In this document: in pieces, positions 1 to 7,749 of the stretch
Layout of the letters: each line of letters starts with the position of its first letter
Position numbering within the stretch: position 1 is the first letter of the stretch
Assembly: GCA_017541885.1 (NCBI GenBank)
Contig: JAFXYF010000011.1
Location: 62,001 to 126,000, forward strand
From: Bacilli bacterium
GTDB lineage: Bacteria; Bacillota_I; Bacilli_A; RF39; UBA660
Direction of reading: 5' to 3'
Length of the DNA stretch: 64,000 nucleotides
Made by a program: the position numbers and the translations under genes
Notes under the pieces: generated by a model
Told to the model about the DNA's origin: nothing
The model's input: only the letters and a program-made list of their open reading frames with translations
Databases searched by the model: none

Positions 1-126
1 GCAATGCTAGAATTTGAAGAAATAAAAAAAGCTAGTAAAGAAAAGGTAATAGAAATTGCTAAGAAAAAGGGTTATATTAAGTCAGAAGAAGAAGTAGAAG
101 ATAATCCTAAAGTAAAGAGATTTTGA
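1..126 (+). CDS. 3' end of an unrecognised protein
   Basis: An open frame runs in from the window edge and ends at TGA 124-126, leaving 41 visible residues. They are strongly charged (Lys/Glu-rich) and probably helical, ending VKRF. The start lies outside the window. Nothing in this tail identifies a family. The -35 hexamer of the next promoter overlaps its stop codon, so the downstream leader is transcribed independently. Confidence 0.6.
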   Translation, partial: AMLEFEEIKKASKEKVIEIAKKKGYIKSEEEVEDNPKVKRF

Positions 127-151
127 CAAATATCAAAACTTATGTTAAAAT
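123..151 (+). promoter_or_regulatory. promoter of the histidine-rich leader
   Basis: TTGACA at 123-128, a 17-base spacer and TAAAAT at 146-151, preceded by TG to give an extended -10 (TGTTAAAAT at 143-151). Expected transcription start is near 158, about 24 bases before the leader peptide start. Confidence 0.75.
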
Positions 152-181
152 AATCGCAATTAAATGAAAGGGAGGATTATT

Positions 182-244
182 ATGAAATATTCATATAATC
201 AAATTCATCATCATAATAGTCTGCACTTGTTAATACGACATTAA
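182..244 (+). CDS. 20-residue histidine-rich leader peptide
   Basis: ATG at 182 follows a strong site, GGGAGG at 170-175, with six bases between. The peptide has 20 residues, five of them His, including three consecutive His codons at 206-214 and further His codons at 224 and 239; the stop is TAA at 242-244. It sits between its own promoter and a set of mutually exclusive hairpins ending in an intrinsic terminator. This is the arrangement of ribosome-mediated transcription attenuation leaders such as those of his operons. I infer that translation of the peptide, rather than the peptide product, is what matters. Confidence 0.7.
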   Translation: MKYSYNQIHHHNSLHLLIRH

Positions 245-344
245 AAGCTCGTAGGTACAAGTGCTATTTGTAGTGCTTGTATCGCTTATAAATATAGATG
301 ACTATTATAATGCTATACAGGTACTATCTGTATAGCATTTTTTT
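223..344 (+). promoter_or_regulatory. transcription attenuator with anti-terminator
   Basis: Four competing pairings can be read. A:B pairs GCACTTGT at 223-230 (inside the leader frame) with ACAAGTGC at 257-264. B:C is a 10-bp hairpin, 257-266 with 271-280, loop TTTG. C:D pairs 277-290 with 306-320 (one mismatch, one bulge). D:E is a perfect 12-bp terminator stem, 309-320 with 328-339, followed by T's to 344. A ribosome stalled at the His triplet would leave A free, so A:B forms, C pairs with D and transcription continues. A ribosome finishing at 244 masks A, B:C forms and the terminator folds. The logic is inferred from base pairing alone. Confidence 0.7.
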
Positions 345-387
345 ATTAGAAAAATGAAAAAAATATGATTATGAAGGAGAAAAGAAT

Positions 388-630
388 TTGAAAACAATAA
401 AAAATGGTATCGTCTTTAGTAACGATATAAAAAGAATACTAGAAGGAGTTAATTCATTAGACTTTAGGTATGATTATATACCAAATGAAGATACAATAAG
501 AAAGGTAAGATATGACTTTAAAAAACAAGTAAATAAAATCTTTGATAAAGTATCTATTATTTCAGAAGATGAAATGTTAGAAGTAAATAATTTGATTGAA
601 GGTGGATATCCCCATCGTAACTTTGGATAA
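388..630 (+). CDS. N-terminal part of a frameshifted phosphoribosyltransferase-like protein
   Basis: TTG start at 388 after AAGGAG (374-379); in this frame the only upstream ATG (371) stops within seven codons. The first 73 or so residues look normal and continue without loss into the +1 frame if one C of the CCCC run at about 610-613 is removed, giving GGYPIVTLD across the junction. Read as written, the frame runs off into a short tail (PHRNFG) and stops at 628-630. The gene is therefore split: a sequencing or assembly error, a real lesion, or a +1 programmed shift at CCC-C. It is the first gene downstream of the histidine-leader attenuator. Confidence 0.6.
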   Translation: MKTIKNGIVFSNDIKRILEGVNSLDFRYDYIPNEDTIRKVRYDFKKQVNKIFDKVSIISEDEMLEVNNLIEGGYPHRNFG

Positions 631-1273
631 GATTTATATTAAACCAGATGAAGAAAATATATTCTTCTTAGACTGTACTAGAATAAATGGTAGTGATGAA
701 CTAACAACTAGAACTAAAGGTAGTTTAGAAGAACAAGTAAAAGATTTAAGAAATAGAATTAAATCTAGACAAGTAATACTTGCAGATGATGTAGTATTCT
801 CTGGAAGTGTTTTAAAGAAAATAATTAGTTTATTAAAAGGACAAGGAATAGAAGTAGTACAAGTAGTATCTTGTATTTGTACAAAAGAAGGATATGACTA
901 TTTTAATAAGAATTTAAAATATGGATTAAAAACAAATATCTTATTAGAAGAAGATGTCATAGATCAAATTTGTGAAAGAGATTTCTATTTTGGAATTGCT
1001 GGTTCAGGTATAGTTGTAAAAACTAAAGAAGGATTTATGAAAGCACCATACTTTGAACCATTTGGTAATCCAAATGAAAGAGCATCTATTCCAGAAAAAG
1101 ATTCTAAATCATTCTCAGAAGGATGTATTAAAAGAAGTATAATGCTTTGGGAAGAGATAGATAAATTAAAAGGAGAAAAAACAAAAATGTCTGAACTACC
1201 AGAAAAAATAGTTGGTACTAAAGAAAATGATGAAGTAGTAAAAGTATTAAAATTGAAAGGAAGAAGTTTATGA
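596..1273 (+). CDS. phosphoribosyltransferase-like protein, main part
   Basis: The conserved body of the split gene, about 220 residues. A motif ILADDVVFSGS near residue 60 matches the PRPP-binding loop of type I phosphoribosyltransferases (two acidic residues followed by a small-residue loop), and the region before it fits the start of that Rossmann-like fold. The apparent TTG start at 596 has no ribosome site and lies inside the upstream frame, so the natural start is most likely the TTG at 388. The end overlaps the next gene as ATGA (1270-1273), indicating translational coupling to the LOG-family gene. The substrate is unknown; a nucleotide or nucleobase role is plausible given PRPP and LOG chemistry. 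Confidence 0.6.
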   Translation: MKVDIPIVTLDKIYIKPDEENIFFLDCTRINGSDELTTRTKGSLEEQVKDLRNRIKSRQVILADDVVFSGSVLKKIISLLKGQGIEVVQVVSCICTKEGYDYFNKNLKYGLKTNILLEEDVIDQICERDFYFGIAGSGIVVKTKEGFMKAPYFEPFGNPNERASIPEKDSKSFSEGCIKRSIMLWEEIDKLKGEKTKMSELPEKIVGTKENDEVVKVLKLKGRSL

Positions 1274-1794
1274 AAAAAATACAAATAGGAGTTATGGGTT
1301 CGGCTGCTGATTTAAATTATAGTGATGAGGCTTTAGCCTTTACTAAAGAGTTAGGAGAATTAATTGCAGATTCTGGCAATATCTTAGTCTATGGAGCAGA
1401 AAAAGAGTATACCTCTTTATCTACTGAAGCTGCAAAGGCAGCAAGTAAAAAAGGTGGTATAACAGTAGGAGTTGCGGGAGGAAAAAGTAAAAAAGTATTT
1501 GGTAAATTCCGTCCAACAATCCTTATTAATTCAGGGCAAGAAATAGGAGGAGGACGTGAATTTAACCTAGTCTTATCTTGTGATGTAATAATTGCTTTAG
1601 GAGGAGGATCAGGAACTCTTACTGAGATTGCTATAGCTTATCAAGCAGGCATCCCAATTATCACTGTAAATAAGTTCGGTGGATGGTCAAAAGAGTTGGC
1701 TAACCTATATTTAGATGAAAGGTGTAGGTTAAAGTGTATTCCAGCCAGTACTGCCAAAGAAGCACTCGATTTAGCAATAAAACAAGTTAAATAA
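1270..1794 (+). CDS. LOG-family (TIGR00725-like) nucleotide-binding protein
   Basis: A 174-residue Rossmann-type protein. Residues 111-119 read GGGSGTLTE, the counterpart of the PGGxGTxxE motif of the lysine-decarboxylase-like/LOG family, and GGGREF (93-98) lies just before it. Characterised LOG proteins are phosphoribohydrolases that release a base from a nucleoside monophosphate; the TIGR00725 branch is poorly characterised, so the activity here is inferred. The start overlaps the stop of the phosphoribosyltransferase-like gene by four bases, so the two are co-translated. One would join and the other split a base-ribose-phosphate bond, which suggests a small nucleotide salvage unit under the upstream attenuator. 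Confidence 0.75.
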   Translation: MKKIQIGVMGSAADLNYSDEALAFTKELGELIADSGNILVYGAEKEYTSLSTEAAKAASKKGGITVGVAGGKSKKVFGKFRPTILINSGQEIGGGREFNLVLSCDVIIALGGGSGTLTEIAIAYQAGIPIITVNKFGGWSKELANLYLDERCRLKCIPASTAKEALDLAIKQVK

Positions 1795-1835
1795 TGTAAA
1801 CATAAGTAAAATAAGGCTCTACAACGTTTTCTGCA

Positions 1836-1844
1836 TGTTATAAT
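1836..1844 (+). promoter_or_regulatory. extended -10 promoter element of the SDR gene
   Basis: TGTTATAAT, identical to the element seen before many genes of this window; no convincing -35 hexamer. The gene starts about 25 bases after the expected transcript start. Confidence 0.6.
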
Positions 1845-1875
1845 TAAAGAGTAGAAAATAGGAGGAATAAAAATT

Positions 1876-2634
1876 GTGTTTAATTTAAAAGGTAGGGTTG
1901 CTGTCATTACCGGAGCAAGTTCAGGACTTGGAAAACAAATGGCAGAAGGATTTGCTAAACAAGGAGCAGATTTAGTATTACTTGCTAGACGTGTAGAACG
2001 TCTTGAAGAATCAAAAGCAGAACTAGAACAATATGGAGTAAGAGTATTACCAGTTAAGTGTGATGTAACATCAACTGAAGATATTGATAATGCTGCTAAA
2101 TTAGCAGAAGAGACTTTTGGTAAAGTTGATATTTTAGTAAACTGTGCTGGATCATCTAAAGATAAAGGAGTTCTTGATATGAATGATGAAGAATGGGACT
2201 TCACTATCGCAACAGATGAAACTAGTGTATTTAAGATGACTAGAGCATTCGGAAATATTATGAAAAAACATAACTATGGTAGAGTAATTAATATTGCATC
2301 TATGTATGGTATGGTTGGAAATACTGAAATCCCAACAATTGCATATCACTCATCTAAAGGAGCAGTTGTTAACTTTACTCGTGCTGCTGCTGCAGAATTA
2401 GCAAAAGATGGAATTACAGTTAACTGTATTTGTCCAGGATATTTCTATACAGAACTAACAACAGCTGTTCTTGATACAGAAATGTTCCAAGCATTTGCTA
2501 ATAGCCATGTACCAATGAAACGTTATGGTAAAGAAGGAGAATTAAATGCTGCTGCAATCTTCTTAGCAAGTGAAGAAGCAAGTTATGTTACTGGAGTAAT
2601 CTTACCAGTAGATGGTGGATATACTGCTGTTTAA
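1876..2634 (+). CDS. short-chain dehydrogenase/reductase
   Basis: A 252-residue classical SDR. TGASSGLG at residues 12-19 is the dinucleotide-binding loop, NCAG at 89-92 the structural motif, and S142, Y157 and K161 the catalytic set (YHSSK). The end VTGVILPVDGGYT is the usual C-terminal motif. Length and motifs resemble 3-oxoacyl-ACP reductases and gluconate 5-dehydrogenases; the substrate cannot be fixed from sequence. The GTG start at 1876 follows AGGAGG at 1860-1865 with ten bases between. The gene has its own promoter and terminator, so it looks monocistronic and soluble. Confidence 0.85.
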   Translation: MFNLKGRVAVITGASSGLGKQMAEGFAKQGADLVLLARRVERLEESKAELEQYGVRVLPVKCDVTSTEDIDNAAKLAEETFGKVDILVNCAGSSKDKGVLDMNDEEWDFTIATDETSVFKMTRAFGNIMKKHNYGRVINIASMYGMVGNTEIPTIAYHSSKGAVVNFTRAAAAELAKDGITVNCICPGYFYTELTTAVLDTEMFQAFANSHVPMKRYGKEGELNAAAIFLASEEASYVTGVILPVDGGYTAV

Positions 2635-2641
2635 TAAAAAT

Positions 2642-2668
2642 AAAAAGATGTCTTAGACATCTTTTTTT
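2642..2668. terminator. bidirectional terminator between convergent genes
   Basis: Stem AAAAAGATGTC / GACATCTTTTT with loop TTA, A-run on one side and T-run on the other. It serves the SDR gene and the convergent lipoprotein gene. Confidence 0.85.
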
Positions 2669-3359
2669 ATTCACATTTTCTTCCTTCTAAACAAATAGTC
2701 ATTGTATATTTACTATTTCCTCTATATTCTTTATTTTCATCAAAATCATCTTCTGTGTCATATGTAAATACTGTTAGAAGTATTTTAGAATCAACTTCTC
2801 CAACTTGATAACTACTTTGTATTTTTATAGCAGTAAATAGTGTATTAGAATTATATTCATTATTTTCAATATGTGAGTAGAAACCTTTACCTCTATTAGC
2901 ATAATCATCATATAAATAATTCATGAAATGTTCCCATCTGTTCATACAATCATTTGGACTTAAAATATTGTAAGATACATCTTCTCCAGTACTAGATAAA
3001 TGAAATTTTAAATTAAATCCAACTTTCAAATTAGTATCTTTTTTATAATTATTAAATGTATCATAATAAGATTCTCCAAATCCTTTATTTAAAGTTATTT
3101 TATCTTCGTTAGAAGGATATACTTGAAATACACCTAAATCTTCTTCAATAACAGCTTTTTTAGTAACAGTAGTATATTTAGTTAATGTATTACCATTTAA
3201 AGAATATAGACCAATTGGAGTATTGTTTTTATCTTCATATTTTGTTACTTCTTCAGGTTTTACTTCAGGTCTTTTTACTTTTTCTTTAGTATTAACTTCT
3301 TCCTTAGCACAACCAGAAATTAAAATAACACAAATTAATAATAAGAATAGTTTTTTCAT
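2667..3359 (-). CDS. predicted lipoprotein, function unknown
   Basis: A 230-residue protein with a lipoprotein signal: positive start MKK, hydrophobic stretch and lipobox ISGC with the cysteine at about residue 17, predicting cleavage by signal peptidase II and anchoring on the outer face of the membrane. A Lys/Glu/Pro-rich linker (about 18-45) follows, then a globular domain with two more cysteines (CMNRW mid-protein and CLEGRKCE at the end). I do not recognise the family. The start is supported by an AGAGAGGTG stretch just upstream on the minus strand. Confidence 0.75.
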   Translation of the reverse strand: MKKLFLLLICVILISGCAKEEVNTKEKVKRPEVKPEEVTKYEDKNNTPIGLYSLNGNTLTKYTTVTKKAVIEEDLGVFQVYPSNEDKITLNKGFGESYYDTFNNYKKDTNLKVGFNLKFHLSSTGEDVSYNILSPNDCMNRWEHFMNYLYDDYANRGKGFYSHIENNEYNSNTLFTAIKIQSSYQVGEVDSKILLTVFTYDTEDDFDENKEYRGNSKYTMTICLEGRKCE

Positions 3360-3413
3360 CTTAACACCTCTCTTAAATTATAATATAAGAAAAAATAAAT
3401 GAGAAGAAAAATA

Positions 3414-3422
3414 TGTTATAAT
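3414..3422 (+). promoter_or_regulatory. extended -10 promoter element
   Basis: TGTTATAAT 22 bases before the start of the small membrane protein gene. Confidence 0.65.
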
Positions 3423-3443
3423 GAATAATAGGAGAGTGAGGAT

Positions 3444-3635
3444 ATGAAGTACTTACCATTAATACTAGCAGCCTTAGTAATAGCAATACTTAGTTATCAT
3501 AATGAAAAACTAGTAAAAAAATATAAAGAAGAAGAACAAAAGAAAGAATTACAAAAAAACTTAAAAGTTGATTTAAAAATAGAACCAAAAGAAATTAAAG
3601 AAATAAAAAAAGAAAAGATAGATAAGAAAAATTAA
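3444..3635 (+). CDS. small membrane-anchored charged protein
   Basis: A 63-residue protein: a single N-terminal transmembrane segment (about residues 4-18) and then a highly charged, Lys/Glu-rich helical tail. Ribosome site AGGAGAG (3430-3436) and the upstream extended -10 support it as a real gene. No family is recognised. The orientation is probably tail-in the cytoplasm, since the tail is strongly basic. Confidence 0.6.
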   Translation: MKYLPLILAALVIAILSYHNEKLVKKYKEEEQKKELQKNLKVDLKIEPKEIKEIKKEKIDKKN

Positions 3636-3682
3636 TTTGTTTTAAATATAAAATATGATATTATTATAATAGGTGAGAGTAT

Positions 3683-4789
3683 ATGAATAATAACAATAAT
3701 ATGATGGGAATAAACACCGGTAGTAACGACAACAACACTATGATGGAGTTAATAAACTCTGATAATGGTGAAGTTAAAGTAGAAAAGAAAGGTTTCTTTA
3801 AAAGATTAAAAGAAAAAAGAGAAGCCAAAAAAGAAGAAAAAAGAAGAATAAAAGAACGTAATAAAATCTTAAATGAAAAGAAAGATGACACAATTTATAA
3901 AGAAGAAACTAATGGGAATGATATTTCACTAGGAAAAGATGTATATGATCCCCTAGAAGAAAAGAAGAAAAGAGATAAAGTAAAGAATTTCTTTAAAAAA
4001 TTATTAATTATTCCTGAATTATTAATTGTTATCTTACTCGCAGTATTTTTAAAAAGTAAATATATTGATTATTCTAAAGTAGCTCATCAAACATTAAATT
4101 ATTCTATTGATTCATATGTATATACTATTGAAAGAAATGCCGATAGTGTTATTGTTATAAAAGGTAAAAAACAAGCTTGCCCAATTCCACCTTGCGATTA
4201 TACTACAGAAAAAGAAACAGAGATTAAATTTGGAGAAGCATCAATGACTCTTATTAAAATATTTATGGACACAAAATTCTTATTCCAATCAACATCTAAA
4301 GATGTCACAGCAAAAGATATTAGAACTGGTTTTGGTAGAAGATGTATGTATAGCTTAATTAATAATGAAGAGTCTTTCTTAAAGTTTAATGGTTTCCGTA
4401 AATATAAAGTATCTGATTATGAACAAATGAGTAACTATACAAAAAGAGGTTACTTATATGTAGAAAATGGAAATAGTAAAGTATTATCTATTGCGATGGG
4501 AGAAAAACCAACAAGTGGATTCTCTTTATCAGTAACTAATATTTTTAAAAAAGGTAATGACTACTATGTTTATGTTAAGGAACAACAACCTAATGCTACT
4601 GAAAGTTCAATTGCTTTATTAACACATCCAGTAGTATCAATTAATTTAGATGAAAAGCCAGATAAAATATTTGTATATAATGTTGAAAGTGGAGAAGAAT
4701 TCTATAATTATGAATCACTTCCACAAAACAGAGAGAATAATAAAATGACTAGTATAGCAGGGGAATTAATAAAGAGTGTGAACAAATAA
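3683..4789 (+). CDS. single-pass membrane protein with basic cytoplasmic arm
   Basis: A 368-residue protein. Residues 1-30 are Asn-rich and low complexity; 35-110 are Lys/Glu/Arg-rich and probably coiled; about 112-130 is one hydrophobic segment (LLIIPELLIVILLAVFL). About 235 residues outside the membrane follow, including two nearby cysteines (ACPIPPCDY) that could form a disulfide. No family is recognised. A recurring architecture in this window is a disordered or zinc-ribbon cytoplasmic start, one membrane segment and an extracellular domain (compare 11234-12343 and 20443-21579). Confidence 0.65.
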   Translation: MNNNNNMMGINTGSNDNNTMMELINSDNGEVKVEKKGFFKRLKEKREAKKEEKRRIKERNKILNEKKDDTIYKEETNGNDISLGKDVYDPLEEKKKRDKVKNFFKKLLIIPELLIVILLAVFLKSKYIDYSKVAHQTLNYSIDSYVYTIERNADSVIVIKGKKQACPIPPCDYTTEKETEIKFGEASMTLIKIFMDTKFLFQSTSKDVTAKDIRTGFGRRCMYSLINNEESFLKFNGFRKYKVSDYEQMSNYTKRGYLYVENGNSKVLSIAMGEKPTSGFSLSVTNIFKKGNDYYVYVKEQQPNATESSIALLTHPVVSINLDEKPDKIFVYNVESGEEFYNYESLPQNRENNKMTSIAGELIKSVNK

Positions 4790-4813
4790 AAGACTAGCAA
4801 TAGTCTTTTTTTT
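4788..4813 (+). terminator. intrinsic terminator
   Basis: Stem AAAAGACTA / TAGTCTTTT, loop GCAA, long T-run. It ends just before the ribosome site of ispG. Confidence 0.8.
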
Positions 4814-4824
4814 TAGGAGGTATT

Positions 4825-5883
4825 ATGAAAAGAAATAAAACAAGACAAATAAAAGTAGGAAATGTATTAATAGGTGGACAAGATAAAGTAATTATTCAGT
4901 CTATGTGTAATACTAAAACTAAAGATGTAGAAAGTACAGTAAAACAAATATTAGAACTAGAAGATCTAGGATGTGAAATAATAAGAGTTGCTTGCTTAGA
5001 TATAGAAGATGCTAAAGCAATAAAAAAAATAAAAGAAAAGATTCATATTCCAATAGTTGCCGATATTCATTTTGATTATAAGATTGCTTTAGAAGCAATA
5101 AATAGTGGAGTAGATAAAATAAGAATTAATCCAGGAAATATTGGTAAGGAAGAAAATGTTAAAAAAGTAGTAGATGCTTGTAAAGAAAAAGGTATTCCTA
5201 TTCGTATTGGAGTAAATGCTGGATCTCTAGAAAAAGATTTATTAGAGAAGTATCATCATCCTACAGCTGAAGCAATGGTAGAGTCTGCAAGACGTCATAT
5301 TGAGATTCTAGAGAAATTAGATTTTTATGATATATGTTTATCTTTAAAATCATCAAATTTAGAGTTATGTTTAAAAGCTTATGAACTAGCAAGCAAAACA
5401 TTCCCATATCCATTACATATAGGTATTACAGAAGCAGGAACTGCATTTAGTGGAACAATTAAATCAAGTATTGGATTAGGTATTTTATTAAGAGAAGGAA
5501 TAGGAGATACACTTCGAGTATCACTATCAGATGATCCAAAAGAAGAAGTAATTGTTGCCAAAGAAATACTAAAGAATTTTGGTTTAATAAAAGATATGCC
5601 AACTCTAGTATCTTGTCCTACATGCGGTAGAACACAAATAGATTTAATTCCAATGGCAAAAGAAATAGAAGAGTTTTTAAAAGGCATTAAATCAAATATA
5701 AAAGTAGCTGTAATGGGCTGTGCTGTAAATGGCCCTGGAGAGGCAAGAGAAGCAGATGTAGGTATTGCCGGTGGAATAGGTGAAGGAATAATCTTTAAAA
5801 AAGGTGAAATAATAAGAAAAGTAAAAGAAGAAGATTTAGTAGAAGAATTAAAGAAAGAAATAATTGAAATGACAAAAAAATAG
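4825..5883 (+). CDS. ispG: (E)-4-hydroxy-3-methylbut-2-enyl-diphosphate synthase (flavodoxin)
   Basis: IspG/GcpE makes HMBPP from MEcPP in the non-mevalonate isoprenoid pathway, using a 4Fe-4S cluster. The 352 residues match the bacterial length. The cluster cysteines are in CPTCGR (about residues 265 and 268) and [12 protein letters not shown] (about 299); the N-terminal TIM barrel begins with the usual GGxxxVxIQSMCNT signature. AGGAGG (4815-4820) precedes ATG 4825. Only the upstream terminator lies between this gene and the previous one, so its promoter must be upstream of that terminator or weak. The product feeds undecaprenyl phosphate, the lipid recycled by the two UppP enzymes of this window. 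Confidence 0.95.
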   Translation: MKRNKTRQIKVGNVLIGGQDKVIIQSMCNTKTKDVESTVKQILELEDLGCEIIRVACLDIEDAKAIKKIKEKIHIPIVADIHFDYKIALEAINSGVDKIRINPGNIGKEENVKKVVDACKEKGIPIRIGVNAGSLEKDLLEKYHHPTAEAMVESARRHIEILEKLDFYDICLSLKSSNLELCLKAYELASKTFPYPLHIGITEAGTAFSGTIKSSIGLGILLREGIGDTLRVSLSDDPKEEVIVAKEILKNFGLIKDMPTLVSCPTCGRTQIDLIPMAKEIEEFLKGIKSNIKVAVMGCAVNGPGEAREADVGIAGGIGEGIIFKKGEIIRKVKEEDLVEELKKEIIEMTKK

Positions 5884-5901
5884 GATTAAATCCTATTTTT
5901 T
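5876..5901. terminator. bidirectional terminator
   Basis: Stem AAAAATAGGAT / ATCCTATTTTT, loop TAA, between the convergent ispG and acyl-CoA synthetase genes. Confidence 0.85.
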
Positions 5902-7605
5902 ATTTTCTTTTTCTAATTGTTTATAATCAACTTTACCAATCATTGTTTTAGGTAAAGATTCACGATATACAAATTCTTTTGGAATCATATATTTAGATAA
6001 ATTCTTTTCACAATACTCTTTAATCTCTGCTTTTAATTTCATGTTTTCTTTATATTCACTTTTAAGTACTACATAAGCTTTAGGTACTTGTACTTTATAT
6101 GGATGAGGAACTCCAACTACACAAGAATTAAGTATAGCAGGATGCTTGTTTAATACCTCTTCAATATGTGATGGATAAACATTATATCCAGAACTAATAA
6201 TAAGTCTTTTAAGTCTTTGTACAAAGAATAAGCATCCATTCTTATCCATATAACCTAAGTCACCTGAATGAACCCAGATCTTTCCATCTTTATCTTTTTC
6301 AAGTACTTCATTAGTTGCCTTTTCATCATTTAAATATCCCATCATTACAGAAGGACCAGAAATAAGAATTTCTCCAACTTGTCCAATATCTACTTCTTCC
6401 TTAGTATCAGGATTAACTATCTTCATATCATTTCCAGGAAGAGGTATTCCAACACTACCTAAAGTATAAGATGCAGTTGTACTAAATATACATCCTCCAG
6501 AAGTTTCAGTCATACCATAACCTTGAACTACACCATGACGACAATTATGTTTCTTTAAGAACTCATTAACCGCAAGATTTTTCTCTTCATTTAAGGAATC
6601 TCCACCAGATACTACATATTTAACATTAGATAAATCTATATCTTCCATATGTTTATTGCCAATTAATGCTTCAAATAAAGTTGGTACTCCAGGAATAATA
6701 GTAGGCTTATATTGTCTAAGTATCTTATCAAATCTTCCAGCATCAAACTTAGGAATTAGAATTAGAGTTGCTCCTATACTTAAAGGATAATGAGTACATT
6801 CTACTAATCCAAAGCAATGAAACATAGGAAGTATTCCTAACATACTATCACGATCATCATTTTCAGGTAAAGCAATTCTTGCTTGTCCAATTACTACATT
6901 AATATTTCCATTAGATAAAACTATACTCTTAGGAGTACCACTTGTTCCTCCTGAATGAAGTATTACTGCAGCATCATTCCATTTAGTAGGATTAAGAACA
7001 TCTCTATTGTAATTTTTACCTTTATCTCTAAAATCTTTATAGAACATAAAACTTTCATTACTCTTTGGAAGTTTAACTTTTCTATCTTCTAATAAGTAAT
7101 AAATTGTACTCATTGGTTTAGGCATAGAATCTCTCGGAGATATTAATATTGTTTTATATAAATTTGTCTCACTTAAAATATTATTTACTTTCTTATAATT
7201 AAAATTAATAGTAAATAACATAACTGATTTAGTATCTACAATAGATTGTTTAATTTCTTCTTCAGCAGATAATGGATGTATCATATTTGCTACTGCACCA
7301 ATCTTACTAACTGCATAAAATACAATAATAGATTCCGGTACATTAGGAAGACAAATAGAAACTACATCTCCTTTTCTTATACCTTGACTTTTCATTGCTT
7401 TAGCACATAAATCTATTTCATCAAATAATTCTTGATATGTAGTTTTACGTCCAAAATAGTTTAATGCAGTATTACGCATTCTATATTCATTTTGATTATA
7501 TAGAAATTCATACATAGACTCCTCAGGCATATCTACATTACGTTTATCTTTAGCATAAAACTTTTCCCAAATCTTATGTTTTTTCTTAAATAAAAAAAAT
7601 TTCAT
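5893..7605 (-). CDS. AMP-forming acyl-CoA synthetase family protein
   Basis: A 570-residue ANL-superfamily enzyme that would activate a carboxylic acid, usually a fatty acid, through an acyl-adenylate. The ATP-binding P-loop reads LHSGGTSGTPKS (about residues 216-227), followed by QGYGMTETSG, SGDLGYMDKNG, the hinge GYNVYPSHIEE and a C-terminal catalytic lysine in MIGKVDYKQ. The N-terminal extension is short and basic. GAGGTGA stands before the ATG on the minus strand. It is divergent from a TetR regulator, with palindromes in the shared region, so it is probably that regulator's target. The exact acid is unknown. Confidence 0.88.
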   Translation of the reverse strand: MKFFLFKKKHKIWEKFYAKDKRNVDMPEESMYEFLYNQNEYRMRNTALNYFGRKTTYQELFDEIDLCAKAMKSQGIRKGDVVSICLPNVPESIIVFYAVSKIGAVANMIHPLSAEEEIKQSIVDTKSVMLFTINFNYKKVNNILSETNLYKTILISPRDSMPKPMSTIYYLLEDRKVKLPKSNESFMFYKDFRDKGKNYNRDVLNPTKWNDAAVILHSGGTSGTPKSIVLSNGNINVVIGQARIALPENDDRDSMLGILPMFHCFGLVECTHYPLSIGATLILIPKFDAGRFDKILRQYKPTIIPGVPTLFEALIGNKHMEDIDLSNVKYVVSGGDSLNEEKNLAVNEFLKKHNCRHGVVQGYGMTETSGGCIFSTTASYTLGSVGIPLPGNDMKIVNPDTKEEVDIGQVGEILISGPSVMMGYLNDEKATNEVLEKDKDGKIWVHSGDLGYMDKNGCLFFVQRLKRLIISSGYNVYPSHIEEVLNKHPAILNSCVVGVPHPYKVQVPKAYVVLKSEYKENMKLKAEIKEYCEKNLSKYMIPKEFVYRESLPKTMIGKVDYKQLEKENKK

Positions 7606-7628
7606 AGTTCACCTCATTTAATAGACAC

Positions 7629-7646
7629 TTGTTGAATATCTAACAA
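7629..7646. promoter_or_regulatory. candidate TetR operator 1
   Basis: Imperfect palindrome TTGTTGAAT / ATCTAACAA (seven of nine positions match) in the region between the divergent genes, overlapping the -35 of the tetR promoter. Confidence 0.45.
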
Positions 7647-7660
7647 ATATATTGTATAAT
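7632..7660 (+). promoter_or_regulatory. promoter of the tetR-like gene
   Basis: TTGAAT at 7632-7637, 17-base spacer, TATAAT at 7655-7660. It overlaps the palindrome at 7629-7646, consistent with autoregulation. Confidence 0.6.
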
Positions 7661-7702
7661 TTAAATTAGTTGATAATCAATAATCAAATAAATACAAAGT
7701 GT

Positions 7703-7720
7703 TAGTTGTTGAACAAACTA
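7703..7720. promoter_or_regulatory. candidate TetR operator 2
   Basis: TAGTTGTTG / AACAAACTA is a second partial palindrome sharing the TTGTT/AACAA core, in the 5' untranslated region of tetR. Confidence 0.35.
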
Positions 7721-7749
7721 TTATTACTTTGTTTAATAATGGAGGGTTT

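Noticed and set aside
180..344. T-box riboswitch before the phosphoribosyltransferase gene
   Set aside because: There is no T-box sequence or specifier stem; a translated leader with alternative hairpins explains the region better.
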